From Arcobacter iocasae (GTDB lineage: Bacteria; Campylobacterota; Campylobacteria; Campylobacterales; Arcobacteraceae): a stretch of DNA of 64,000 nt. A model generated the notes under the pieces. That model was given only the letters and a program-made list of their open reading frames with translations. It had not been told where the DNA came from and ran no database searches. The stretch lies in contig NZ_CP090177.1 of NCBI RefSeq assembly GCF_042214795.1, forward strand, positions 1,426,001 through 1,490,000. Direction: 5' to 3'. Position 1 is the stretch's first letter; the number at the start of each line of letters is the position of its first letter. The translations under genes were made by a program, and so were the position numbers. Of the stretch, positions 42,267-50,874 are shown one piece after another.

Positions 42267-43007
42267 TTAAAAAGAATTTGGATTAAATCCTGTATCAAAA
42301 TCATTATAATTATTGAACTCATTTAAGAAATCATTACTTTGAATTGTTGGATCTGAATATCCATTTTGAATTGATTTCATTCTAAGATTCATAATATCTG
42401 TTTTTGAATCTATAAATTGTGGGCAAGCAATAGTACAATTTCCACATAAAGTACAGTCCCAGATTCCATTTGCTTGAATTGCATCAAGTTTTCCAGTTTT
42501 ATTAGCTTCTTTCTTGTCATTTACATATCTGAGCACCCTTGTAAGGGCAAATGGACCTAGAAAGTCCTTATTTACTTCATAAACTGGGCAAGAGCTATAG
42601 CAATTTTGACACAAAATACAAGTACTTTGTATATCTATTAGTTTTTCATCTTCTTTATTTATATCAATTTCTTGTACTTTTTCAATAAAAGCTTTACTTT
42701 TAGCCAAAAGTTTTTTAGTTTGCTTTAAATCTACAACTAAATCTTTTATAATAGAGCTGTTTTTTAGGGGTTTTATACTGATGTCTTCACTTAATTTGCA
42801 TTTGCAGGCTAAAACTTCCCTGTCATTTACAAGAATACTGCATGAACCACAAATCCCACTTTTGCAACCACTTCTGTAAGTTAAGGTAGAATCTATGTTT
42901 TCTTTTATATATTCCAAGGCTTCAAGTGCTGTAATATTTTCTTTATTAATTTTATATTGTTCTATATAATTTTCTTTATCTTGTAATCTACTTATAGTTA
43001 TATTCAT
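42267..43007 (-). CDS. Succinate dehydrogenase/fumarate reductase-type iron-sulfur protein
   Basis: 246 aa. [2Fe-2S] ligands Cys48, 53, 56, 68; a first 4Fe-4S motif Cys130/133/136/140; and a second full CxxCxxCxxxCP motif Cys185/188/191/195. In classical SdhB/FrdB the last centre is [3Fe-4S] and lacks the Cys at 188, so a second [4Fe-4S] centre is expected here, as in E-type (archaeal-like) enzymes. Its start overlaps the flavoprotein gene end by four bases. No membrane anchor gene follows. Confidence 0.85.
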   Translation of the reverse strand: MNITISRLQDKENYIEQYKINKENITALEALEYIKENIDSTLTYRSGCKSGICGSCSILVNDREVLACKCKLSEDISIKPLKNSSIIKDLVVDLKQTKKLLAKSKAFIEKVQEIDINKEDEKLIDIQSTCILCQNCYSSCPVYEVNKDFLGPFALTRVLRYVNDKKEANKTGKLDAIQANGIWDCTLCGNCTIACPQFIDSKTDIMNLRMKSIQNGYSDPTIQSNDFLNEFNNYNDFDTGFNPNSF

Positions 43008-44593
43008 AGTGATCCCTCAAGCTTATATTCGTTCTTATTCCCAATATACTGAAGAGTTGATATTCTTTGATATTCTTTATTGATTTGTTCATAATCTTTT
43101 CTAAAATGTGAGCCTCTTGATTCTTTTCTTTTTAGAGCAGATTCACATACAAGTTTTGATAAAAGTAATAAATTACCTAATTCCATGTAATCAAGAATAT
43201 TTTTGTTATATTTTTTACTTTTATCTTCTATTCCACTATTTTTGTATTCTTCTTCTAATTTTTCAATCAAAAGTTGAAGCTTTTTTAATTCATTTTCTGT
43301 TCTATACAATCCTGCATAATTAAACATTGCTTCACTTAGTTCATTTTTTATTTTATATATAGATTTTCCAACTTCTTTTTCTAATATAGAGTCAAGCGCA
43401 TTACTTTCTTTTTTTTCTGTAATTTCTGTCTCTTTTTTTAAGGAAATTTCCGCAGCATTACTCCCAGCTATTTTGCCAAAAGTTATAATTTCTAATAGGG
43501 AATTGCCTCCTAGTCTATTTGCGCCATGTGTATTATTTTGTGCTACTTCTCCACAGGCAAAGATATCTTTTATTGATGTTTCACATGAAACATTAGTCAA
43601 AATACCACCCATTGTATAGTGTACGGCAGGAACGATAGGAATTAAATCCTTATGAACATCGAGCTTCATAATATCTTTTATAAGTTTTTGTTCTTGGGGC
43701 ATTTTCTCTTTTATTATATTAATAGCTATATGACGCATATCTAAATAAATATTTTTACCATCATCTATTTTTGTTTGAATAGCTCTTGCAACTTCATCTC
43801 TTGTTCTTAATTCATCAACAAATCTATTCCCTTCCTGATCAATCAAAAAAGCACCTTCTGCTCTAGCACTTTCGCTTATTAATGTATTAGTTCCTTTTAG
43901 TGCTGTAGGATGAAATTGTATAAATTCTAAATTTGATAGTTTAATTCCATGTTTAAACGCAATTGCAAGCCCATCACCTGTAGTTGAGATACTATTTGTT
44001 GTATGTGAGGAATATACATTTCCATAGCCACCTGTTGCAATTATGAGGCTTTTAGAGCATAAAGTTATTACTTTGCCATGTAATAAATCATAGACTTCTA
44101 TTCCTAAGTATTTATTATCTTTAATTATTAAATCAATTAAACTATGTTCATTTAAAAATTCAATATTATTTTTGATGCAATTATCATATAGAGTATGGAT
44201 AATTTTAAGGCCCGTATAATCAGAAGAATAACAAGTTCTTTTTGCCTTTGTTCCACCAAAATATCTTTGTGCTATTTTCCCATCATTATCTCTTGAAAAT
44301 GGAACTCCTATTTTATCAAGCCAAGTAATAGTTTCGTGGGCACTTTCGCACATCTTTTTTATTGTAGAAATATTACCTAATTGTTTTGATGATTTGTAAG
44401 TATCATTTATGTGATTAGTAATTGAATCATTTTCATAGTCTAAAACACAATTTATTCCACCTTGTGCTTGAACTGTTTGTGAGTGAGTAGGGTAGGTTTT
44501 AGATACAACAAGTACTTTATTTGTTTTTTCTTTAGCACTTAATGCTGCACTTAATCCAGCACCACCAGAACCAACAATTATTACATCATACAT
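43004..44593 (-). CDS. Fumarate reductase/succinate dehydrogenase-like flavoprotein
   Basis: 529 aa, shorter than usual SdhA/FrdA. FAD motif VIIVGSGGAGLSAALSA at 4-20; QFHPTAL, ELRTRDEVARAI, VHYTMGGI and the Arg in GANRLGGNSLLE supply the catalytic set. In SdhA/FrdA a His in S-H-T-V carries covalent FAD; here the motif is S38-Q39-T40-V41, so FAD is probably non-covalent. No Tat or Sec signal, hence cytoplasmic. Operon partners are a Phd-like protein and a 2-hydroxyacid dehydrogenase. A parS-like site lies inside the gene. Confidence 0.85.
   Translation of the reverse strand: MYDVIIVGSGGAGLSAALSAKEKTNKVLVVSKTYPTHSQTVQAQGGINCVLDYENDSITNHINDTYKSSKQLGNISTIKKMCESAHETITWLDKIGVPFSRDNDGKIAQRYFGGTKAKRTCYSSDYTGLKIIHTLYDNCIKNNIEFLNEHSLIDLIIKDNKYLGIEVYDLLHGKVITLCSKSLIIATGGYGNVYSSHTTNSISTTGDGLAIAFKHGIKLSNLEFIQFHPTALKGTNTLISESARAEGAFLIDQEGNRFVDELRTRDEVARAIQTKIDDGKNIYLDMRHIAINIIKEKMPQEQKLIKDIMKLDVHKDLIPIVPAVHYTMGGILTNVSCETSIKDIFACGEVAQNNTHGANRLGGNSLLEIITFGKIAGSNAAEISLKKETEITEKKESNALDSILEKEVGKSIYKIKNELSEAMFNYAGLYRTENELKKLQLLIEKLEEEYKNSGIEDKSKKYNKNILDYMELGNLLLLSKLVCESALKRKESRGSHFRKDYEQINKEYQRISTLQYIGNKNEYKLEGSL
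43577..43592. other. parS-like ParB-binding site 1 (inside flavoprotein gene)
   Basis: TGTTTCACATGAAACA; one mismatch to the bacterial parS consensus TGTTTCACGTGAAACA. It is embedded in the same 18-mer found at 48486-48503 and 55649-55666. On the gene strand it encodes Val-Ser-Cys-Glu-Thr. Confidence 0.75.
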
Positions 44594-44594
44594 G

Positions 44595-45017
44595 TTATTC
44601 CCAAAAATCTTTTAGATTCTCTTGAACATCAGTTTTATCATTATTAATTACTCCTTCAATACTATCAAGCTTTTCTAATAGAGATGATTTTTTTTCTTCT
44701 TTTTGTTTATTTTCAGATTGATTTATCTCTTTAGGCAAATTAAGCTCTTTATTTATAGTTGTAATTTCTTCTAATAAATCTAGTTCATTATCTATACTCA
44801 TATTATTATTTAAAAAGTAATTTACAATCTTTTCATATTTTTTAAAATCCATTAATATAAAAGAGGGTTTCCCATCTCTTAAAATAACAGCTTTTTCTAT
44901 TTTTTCATTGTGAATAGAATCAAATACTTGTTTACTTTTTCTTATTAATTGAGTTGAGGGTATCATCTCATTTGACTTATATTGTAACAATGATTTTAAA
45001 ACATCTTTATTCATCAA
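44595..45017 (-). CDS. Phd/YefM-like protein without adjacent toxin gene
   Basis: 140 aa. Residues about 18-70 (IPSTQLIRKSKQVFDSIHNEK, VILRDGKPSFILMDFKKYEKIV) resemble the Phd/YefM DNA-binding fold with its FILMDFKKYE-like strand-helix. The C-terminal 70 residues are charged and probably disordered. No toxin gene (Doc, YoeB or VapC) is next to it; instead it lies between a 2-hydroxyacid dehydrogenase gene (overlap 11 bp) and the flavoprotein gene (one base gap). It may autoregulate the operon through the palindrome at 45942-45973. Confidence 0.68.
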   Translation of the reverse strand: MMNKDVLKSLLQYKSNEMIPSTQLIRKSKQVFDSIHNEKIEKAVILRDGKPSFILMDFKKYEKIVNYFLNNNMSIDNELDLLEEITTINKELNLPKEINQSENKQKEEKKSSLLEKLDSIEGVINNDKTDVQENLKDFWE

Positions 45018-45936
45018 TAAATCCTTTTATATTATTGTAAATACCCTCTATTAGTTTTTTTCTTGATTCTATAGATGACCAAGCAATATGTGGAGTAATA
45101 ATTACATTATCATTTTCAAGAACATCATTAAGAGGAGAATCTTCTTCTATTGGTTCAGTTGTAACAGTATCTAATCCAAAATAGATATTCTTTTCTTTTA
45201 ATATTCGTACTATGTCATATTCATTTATTATTCCACCACGAGCAACATTGATAACTATTGCATCATTTTTCAATAATTTCATATTTTCATAGTTTAATAA
45301 ATCTTTTGTTTTTTCATTTAATGGTGAGTGAATAGATATAATGTCTGATTCTGATATTAATGTTGTAAGATTAGTTGCATCATAGTTCGCATTATAATTC
45401 ATACCTGAAGTAGAGTAATATTTTATATTACAGCCAAATGCACTGGCAATTTGTGCAACTTTTTCACCGATATTTCCTAATCCAATAACTCCCCATGTCT
45501 TTCCATCAAGTTCTATGAAGGGATTATCTATATGAGTAAAAATTTTTGACTTTTGCCAATTTCCTTCTTTTACATAAGTAGAGTAGTAATTCATTTTTTG
45601 TATAAAATGCAGAACAAAAGATATTGTTAATTGGGCAACACTAGAAGTTGAATACCCAGCTACATTTTTTACTTCTATACCTTTATGCTTAGCATATTCC
45701 ACATCGACATTATTCATACCAGTTGCACTTATGCAAATTAGTTTTAGCTCAGTGGCGTCAATAACTTCTTTAGTAATGAGAACTTTGTTCGTAATTACAA
45801 TATCACAATCTTTTAATCGTGCGATTGTTTCGTCATCATTTGTGTAATCGTAGCAAACGAGTTCCCCAAATTGATTTAAAGTGCTTAGGTCCATATCTGA
45901 ACCTAAAGTAGATCTATCTAAAATTACAACTTTCAT
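45007..45936 (-). CDS. D-2-hydroxyacid dehydrogenase (glycerate/hydroxypyruvate type)
   Basis: 309 aa. Rossmann motif GVIGLGNIGEKVAQIA near 147-162; catalytic Arg in NVARGGIINE, Glu and His in VIITPHIAWSS. Similar to HprA-like reductases that interconvert 2-keto and D-2-hydroxy acids with NAD(P)H. It is first in an operon with the Phd-like protein and the fumarate reductase-like pair. The Shine-Dalgarno AAAGG lies in the right arm of a perfect inverted repeat that also flanks the -10. Confidence 0.86.
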   Translation of the reverse strand: MKVVILDRSTLGSDMDLSTLNQFGELVCYDYTNDDETIARLKDCDIVITNKVLITKEVIDATELKLICISATGMNNVDVEYAKHKGIEVKNVAGYSTSSVAQLTISFVLHFIQKMNYYSTYVKEGNWQKSKIFTHIDNPFIELDGKTWGVIGLGNIGEKVAQIASAFGCNIKYYSTSGMNYNANYDATNLTTLISESDIISIHSPLNEKTKDLLNYENMKLLKNDAIVINVARGGIINEYDIVRILKEKNIYFGLDTVTTEPIEEDSPLNDVLENDNVIITPHIAWSSIESRKKLIEGIYNNIKGFIDE

Positions 45937-45941
45937 TTTGT

Positions 45942-45973
45942 ATACCTTTACATATTATAATGTGTAAAGGTAT
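45942..45973. promoter_or_regulatory. Perfect 11-bp inverted repeat flanking the -10 box of the hydroxyacid dehydrogenase operon
   Basis: ATACCTTTACA (45942-45952) and TGTAAAGGTAT (45963-45973) surround a 10-base centre that reads CATTATAATA on the minus strand and so contains TATAAT. The right arm on the transcript contains the Shine-Dalgarno. A repressor bound here would block both promoter and start; the RNA hairpin could also hide the ribosome binding site. Confidence 0.65.
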
Positions 45974-45995
45974 CAAAATTAAACTAAAATTATGA

Positions 45996-47414
45996 TTATT
46001 TATTTTTAGTAGAAAATATGTTCTCAGCCCATTCAGTAATAGGACCTCTTAGAACTTTTTGTAGTTCAATTGCAAATATATTGACTAATGAAGATTCTGT
46101 TTTTGTAGATTTTAAAAGTGTAGTTAGTGAGTTTGTATATTTGTTTACATAGAAGTTATCTATTTGTTTATTACTCCCTAGTATTACTACTTTGCAAGTA
46201 TTGTCTATTCTTGAAAGAACCATTTGCATTGTTTTATTTGACATATTTTGTGCTTCATCAATTATTACAAATGCGTTTGATAATGTTCTTCCTCTCATTT
46301 CTCCTACCCACATAGTTTCTATAAAATAGTTTTGTATCATTTGATCAACTCTAGTTTTTAGTTCTTGCTCATCTATTTCTTGTTCTTCTTTACTCTTAGA
46401 TGCTCTTCTTTTTTTGTACTCAGAACGAACTATATGATCAATACTATCCATTAGTGGATGATTATATATTTTGAACTTTTCTTCAAGTCCTGGTAAGTAT
46501 CCAACATCTTCACCTTTGTCTAATGACTCAATTGAATTTCTTATATATATGATTCTTTGGTATTCTTTATTTTTGACTAATTTTAATGCTCCACTTAATG
46601 CTAAAAGTGTTTTTCCAGAACCAGCTTTAGCTTCTATAATTAATACATTAAAGTAGTGTTGAATGATTGCATTTGAGAAAAATAGTTGTTCTTTATTTAG
46701 TGGAGCAATTATTTGATTTCTTACTTCATCTTCATTTAATACTCTTATCTTTTCATTTTGAATTGATGCAAGTACAACTTGGTCTGAGCCTTTAACTTTA
46801 AAGCAATAAGAGAAATTTGAAACTTTATATTCACTATCTAACTCTTTGATATCTCTATTTTCAATATGCTCTAAATCTTCAAATCTTATTTGGATAGTTT
46901 TTATAAATTCATGAATAAATTCATCTTTATTTGAGCCAATTAATGATTCAGCTTTTATATCTAAAGATATTGCTCTTGTTCTTGCCATAATATCCATTGA
47001 TAAAAATGTTGAATTTTTATCATAAAATTTTGTAGTAAATTTTGCTATTTCTAATATTCTTCTATCATTTGCAATATTAGGCGCTGTTGTTTTTGTAACA
47101 AATTGGTATTCAAGTTTTGATATTACATCAATAGAAATAGGGTATTCATTATCTATTCTCAGTCTTACAATTTTGAAGTCATCTTCACTTTTTGTAAAAA
47201 GAATAGTTGAGTTTTCTAAGATTCTTGCAAACTCTCTAGCTTGAAAGTTTATCTCTTCAAAACCACTTTTTTTTGCATCAATTTCATCTAAAACAGTTTC
47301 AGGAAGGATAATAAGATTTTTATTATCATCAGATAGTTTAAATATATTATTGGCATCTTCTAATAATATATTTGTATCAAGCACATAGTATTTATCAAAA
47401 TTATCGTTATGCAT
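45996..47414 (-). CDS. PhoH family ATPase with N-terminal PIN domain
   Basis: 472 aa. PIN-type nuclease domain at about 8-150 (YYVLDTNILLEDANNIF, acidic residues continuing in ILPETVLDEID), then a PhoH ATPase domain at about 245-460 with Walker A EAKAGSGKTLLALSG and Walker B FVIIDEAQNMS. PIN-PhoH proteins act on RNA as helicase-nucleases. It overlaps the end of hemJ by eight bases. Confidence 0.9.
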   Translation of the reverse strand: MHNDNFDKYYVLDTNILLEDANNIFKLSDDNKNLIILPETVLDEIDAKKSGFEEINFQAREFARILENSTILFTKSEDDFKIVRLRIDNEYPISIDVISKLEYQFVTKTTAPNIANDRRILEIAKFTTKFYDKNSTFLSMDIMARTRAISLDIKAESLIGSNKDEFIHEFIKTIQIRFEDLEHIENRDIKELDSEYKVSNFSYCFKVKGSDQVVLASIQNEKIRVLNEDEVRNQIIAPLNKEQLFFSNAIIQHYFNVLIIEAKAGSGKTLLALSGALKLVKNKEYQRIIYIRNSIESLDKGEDVGYLPGLEEKFKIYNHPLMDSIDHIVRSEYKKRRASKSKEEQEIDEQELKTRVDQMIQNYFIETMWVGEMRGRTLSNAFVIIDEAQNMSNKTMQMVLSRIDNTCKVVILGSNKQIDNFYVNKYTNSLTTLLKSTKTESSLVNIFAIELQKVLRGPITEWAENIFSTKNK

Positions 47415-47925
47415 TTTTTACTCTCTTTGGTTTCATTATCATATAAATTATGAATGTAAATAAAAGTACCATTGATAATGTAAAAGTAATTGAAACAACT
47501 TTTACAATAACATAAGTAACAATAAGTATTGCTAATAAAGTTGGTATTTCATTGTAAGCTCTAAAAAATTTACCACTTCTTTTACACTTGTTTTCTTCCA
47601 ATTGTTTTCTAAAATACTCTAAAGAAAATGAGTACAAAATAAGCAAAAATACAACAGTTAATTTTGCATGTAACCAAGCCCCTGATTTAAAAAGTTCTGG
47701 TGCTAAATATATCATTGCTGCACCACTTATTATAGTCAGCCACATTGCAGGCATACCAATATATTTATATATCTTATATTCTTGAATCTTTACTACATCT
47801 ACGAAATCTTTCTTATCACTATTTTCCACATGGTAAACAAAAAGTCGAGGTAGATAAAACAACATTGCCATCCAAGACAAAACTGATATAACATGAAACG
47901 CTAATATCCAACTATAATATTCCAA
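47407..47925 (-). CDS. hemJ: Protoporphyrinogen IX oxidase HemJ-like membrane protein
   Basis: 172 aa with four hydrophobic segments. The N-terminal FHVISVLSWMAMLFYLPRLFVYH carries the conserved His and Arg residues of HemJ/UPF0093, which bind haem and oxidise protoporphyrinogen in the penultimate step of haem synthesis. It starts one base after the rarA stop, in an operon rarA-hemJ-phoH. Confidence 0.87.
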   Translation of the reverse strand: MEYYSWILAFHVISVLSWMAMLFYLPRLFVYHVENSDKKDFVDVVKIQEYKIYKYIGMPAMWLTIISGAAMIYLAPELFKSGAWLHAKLTVVFLLILYSFSLEYFRKQLEENKCKRSGKFFRAYNEIPTLLAILIVTYVIVKVVSITFTLSMVLLFTFIIYMIMKPKRVKNA

Positions 47926-49107
47926 CTACTTATCCTTTATTTTTTTTATCCAATCATCAAGTGTTTTTTCAAAACCTATACCTTTAGAGTTATATAGATT
48001 TAAAGATTCACTTAAATACTTTTGTTCAACATACCCACCAAAGTTATGTGGATATAAATAGTCTTTATGAAAAGAGTCTATATTTTTTGGTATATCTAAG
48101 ATTTTACCATTTTTAACTTCACTTATTCCTTTATTTATTGCTTCATATGCTGAATTTGATTTTGGGGATGAAGCTAAATAAATAACACATTGAGATAATA
48201 TAATTCTACTCTCAGGATAACCAATCTTTGAAGTTGCAAGCATAGTACTAACAGCAAGATTTAGTGCATTTGGATTTGCATTTCCTATATCTTCACTTGC
48301 AAGTATTACTAATCTTCTAGTAATAAACTCTACACTCTCTCCACCCTCTATTAGTCGTGAAAGATAATAAAGTGCTGCATCAATATCAGAACCTCGAATA
48401 GATTTAATCATGGCACTTGCTAAATCATAATGTGTATTTGAAGAAGATACTCCATCTCCTATTACATTTTGTCTTAACTCTTTTAATGTTTCACATGAAA
48501 CATTTGCATCAACTTTAAAAGCAAATTCAAGAAGATTTAGCATAGCTCTTGCATCACCTGATGAACTATTTATTAAATACTCTTTTGTTTCTGTACTAAG
48601 TTTTGTACCTAGTTTTACTTGCGCAACTTCTAATATTCTTGTTAAATCTTCTCTTGAGTGAGGTAGAAATTCAAATAAAAAACTTCTAGATCTTATTGCA
48701 TTTGTTAAAGTAAAAAAAGGATTTTCTGTACTAGCACCTATAATTATTGCTTGATAGTTTTCCATAATTGGAAGTAAAACTTCTTGTTGGTTTTTTGATA
48801 ATCTATGTACTTCATCTATAAATACAATTGGTTTTATTAGACTATTTTCATACTTATTAAATACTTTTCTTAAGTCTTCAATTTTTAGTGATGTAGCATT
48901 AAAATAAAAGTAATCTGTGTTGATAGTTTTTGCAATAATTTTTGCTAGTGTAGTTTTTCCAGTTCCAGGTTTACCATAAAAAAAAAGGTGAGGAATCTCA
49001 CCTTTTATGATTAGTTTATATAAGACTTTGTTTTTTGATATTATATGGTTCTGTCCTACAAAGTCTTGAAGAGAATTTGGACGAAGAATAGAACTTAGAT
49101 TAGTCAT
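47926..49107 (-). CDS. rarA: Replication-associated recombination protein A (MgsA/RarA)
   Basis: 393 aa AAA+ ATPase. Walker A FYGKPGTGKTTLAKI near 43-57, Walker B IVFIDEVHRL, sensor EILPIMENY...IIGASTENPFF typical of RarA/WRNIP1, and the C-terminal MgsA tetramerisation domain. It acts at stalled replication forks. Overlaps rluB by eight bases. An internal 16-bp site matches parS with one mismatch. Confidence 0.93.
   Translation of the reverse strand: MTNLSSILRPNSLQDFVGQNHIISKNKVLYKLIIKGEIPHLFFYGKPGTGKTTLAKIIAKTINTDYFYFNATSLKIEDLRKVFNKYENSLIKPIVFIDEVHRLSKNQQEVLLPIMENYQAIIIGASTENPFFTLTNAIRSRSFLFEFLPHSREDLTRILEVAQVKLGTKLSTETKEYLINSSSGDARAMLNLLEFAFKVDANVSCETLKELRQNVIGDGVSSSNTHYDLASAMIKSIRGSDIDAALYYLSRLIEGGESVEFITRRLVILASEDIGNANPNALNLAVSTMLATSKIGYPESRIILSQCVIYLASSPKSNSAYEAINKGISEVKNGKILDIPKNIDSFHKDYLYPHNFGGYVEQKYLSESLNLYNSKGIGFEKTLDDWIKKIKDK
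48487..48502. other. parS-like ParB-binding site 2 (inside rarA)
   Basis: TGTTTCACATGAAACA, identical to site 1 and inverse of site 3. It encodes Val-Ser-Cys-Glu-Thr in rarA, in the same reading register as site 1. Confidence 0.75.
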
Positions 49108-49900
49108 TATCTTTTGTATGCAGATAATCTTTTAAGTTTTTGTACTCTTCTCTTGTTAGATATCTACTTTTTCCAGTAGGCAAATTATTTAAACTAATTC
49201 CACCATACTCAACTCTTTTTAAATCCATTACATCAAGTCCAAAGTGAGCAAAGAATCTTCTTAATTCTCTATTCTTACCTTCAGTTATTGCAACTTTTAA
49301 TTTAGAAAAAGTATCTTTAACTGAATCAATTTTATATCCTAAGAAAGGTGCAAAACTCATAGATTTTACTTTGCTATCTTTCCAAGCACCTTTAGTTGCA
49401 TCTTCAAGTTCAAGGCCATGTAACATAGCATCTTCAACTTGTTTGTTTATTGGACCACTTACTTTTATTTTGTATACTCTTTGTAAGTCAGAATGCATAA
49501 GACCATTTGCAACGTCTACGCTGTCCGTGAGAAGCAAAACTCCCTCACTTGCATAGTCAAGTCTACCTATTGGCAAAAAGTGCTTATATTTAGCTCCTAG
49601 AGTATCAAAGATTATTCTTCTACCTTGTGGATCATTTTTAGTTACAAGTTCACCTTTTGGTTTGTTATAAACTAAAACAGTATACATCTTATTTTTCTCA
49701 AATTTGATAGGTTTATTATCTATCGCAACAATATCAGTATCTAATACTTTTGTAGACAAGTCAGTAATTGTTTTTTTATTAACTTTTACTCTACCTTCTG
49801 CAATAATTGCATCGGCTTCTCTTCTTGAGTATTTACTATTATGTGATATAAATTTGTTTAATCTTGTATTATCTTCTTTTGTTTCTGGTTGATTTTTCAT
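49100..49900 (-). CDS. 23S rRNA pseudouridine synthase, RluB/RsuA family
   Basis: 266 aa. S4 RNA-binding domain at about 12-70 (RLNKFISHNSKYSRREADAIIAEGRVKVNKK), catalytic Asp in PIGRLDYASEGVLLLTD near 118-134, and the RELRRFFAHFGLDVMDLKR segment typical of RluB/RsuA. It converts a specific rRNA uridine to pseudouridine. It lies five bases after the KpsF gene. Confidence 0.9.
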   Translation of the reverse strand: MKNQPETKEDNTRLNKFISHNSKYSRREADAIIAEGRVKVNKKTITDLSTKVLDTDIVAIDNKPIKFEKNKMYTVLVYNKPKGELVTKNDPQGRRIIFDTLGAKYKHFLPIGRLDYASEGVLLLTDSVDVANGLMHSDLQRVYKIKVSGPINKQVEDAMLHGLELEDATKGAWKDSKVKSMSFAPFLGYKIDSVKDTFSKLKVAITEGKNRELRRFFAHFGLDVMDLKRVEYGGISLNNLPTGKSRYLTREEYKNLKDYLHTKDND

Positions 49901-49905
49901 GGTAC

Positions 49906-50865
49906 CTACTTTATTCCTGCTTCTATTAAATCATGAATATGTAATACACCAACAAGTTTATTACTATCATCAACAACAACTAAAAGTTGTATCTTATAAT
50001 CTTCTATAATTTTCAATGCATCACTAGCTAATAAATCTTTATTGTTTAAAACTCTCGGATTCATAGTTGCAATTTCTTCTACTTTGCACTCTAATGAAAA
50101 ATTATCATTCATTAAAGCCCTTCTTAAATCTCCATCACTTAATACACCAATGACTTTATCCTTATCAGTAATTATAACATTTCCAAGTCTACCTTCACTC
50201 ATTTTTATAATAGCATCTTTTAAAAGAGTTCCACGTGAAACAATTGGTAATTCTTCTCTTCTAATTAAATCAGAAACTTTAATAAATAGTTTTTTTCCTA
50301 AACTTCCACCTGGATGAAAAGAAGCAAAATCACTTTTTTTAAAATTTCTTTTTTTCATCAAACAAACAGCTAATGCATCACCCATAGCCATTGTTAAAGT
50401 TGTAGAAGAAGTTGGAGCTGTATCTAATGGACAAGCCTCTTTTGTAACATTTATATCAAAAAAGATGTCCGCATATTTTGCTAAAGTAGAGTTTGGATTT
50501 TTTGCCATTGCAATCATTGGTATATCAAATCTTTTTAGGTGAGGAAGAATTTGAATTAACTCTTCACTCTCCCCAGAATATGAAATAGCTAAAACAGTAT
50601 CATCTTTTCCTATCATTCCTAAATCACCATGCATGGCTTCTGTAGGATGTAAGAAAAAAGAACTAGTTCCTGTACTTGCAAGGGTAGCAGCTATTTTTGT
50701 ACCAACCAATCCAGACTTTCCAACGCCTGTAACGATTAGTTTACCTTTTGTATTATAAACAAGTTCAACTGCAGCATTCATATCAAAAGAATTATCCCTA
50801 GAGGCTCTTTCTAACTCCTTCGCTTCAGTTAGTAAAACCTCTTTTGCAATCTCGTTATAATTCAT
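49906..50865 (-). CDS. KpsF/GutQ-type arabinose-5-phosphate isomerase
   Basis: 319 aa. SIS domain at about 35-175 (VTGVGKSGLVGTKIAATLASTGT, MHGDLGMIG, FHPGGSLGKKL) and two CBS domains at about 205-319. It makes D-arabinose-5-phosphate for the Kdo of lipopolysaccharide. It follows the RNase J gene by nine bases. A weaker parS-like sequence is within the gene. Confidence 0.92.
   Translation of the reverse strand: MNYNEIAKEVLLTEAKELERASRDNSFDMNAAVELVYNTKGKLIVTGVGKSGLVGTKIAATLASTGTSSFFLHPTEAMHGDLGMIGKDDTVLAISYSGESEELIQILPHLKRFDIPMIAMAKNPNSTLAKYADIFFDINVTKEACPLDTAPTSSTTLTMAMGDALAVCLMKKRNFKKSDFASFHPGGSLGKKLFIKVSDLIRREELPIVSRGTLLKDAIIKMSEGRLGNVIITDKDKVIGVLSDGDLRRALMNDNFSLECKVEEIATMNPRVLNNKDLLASDALKIIEDYKIQLLVVVDDSNKLVGVLHIHDLIEAGIK
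50227..50242. other. Degenerate parS-like site (inside KpsF gene)
   Basis: AGTTCCACGTGAAACA matches the parS consensus at 14 of 16 positions, with the full CACGTGAAACA right half. It may be a weak fourth ParB site or chance. Confidence 0.4.
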
Positions 50866-50874
50866 TTTATATCC

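Noticed and set aside
47821..47850. TTTTCCACATGGTAAACA in hemJ as parS
   Set aside because: Needs an insertion and several mismatches; not a credible ParB site.
48980..48992. A9 homopolymer in rarA as a phase-variable tract
   Set aside because: The reading frame is intact and poly-A of nine is common in this AT-rich genome; no poly-G/C tract was found.
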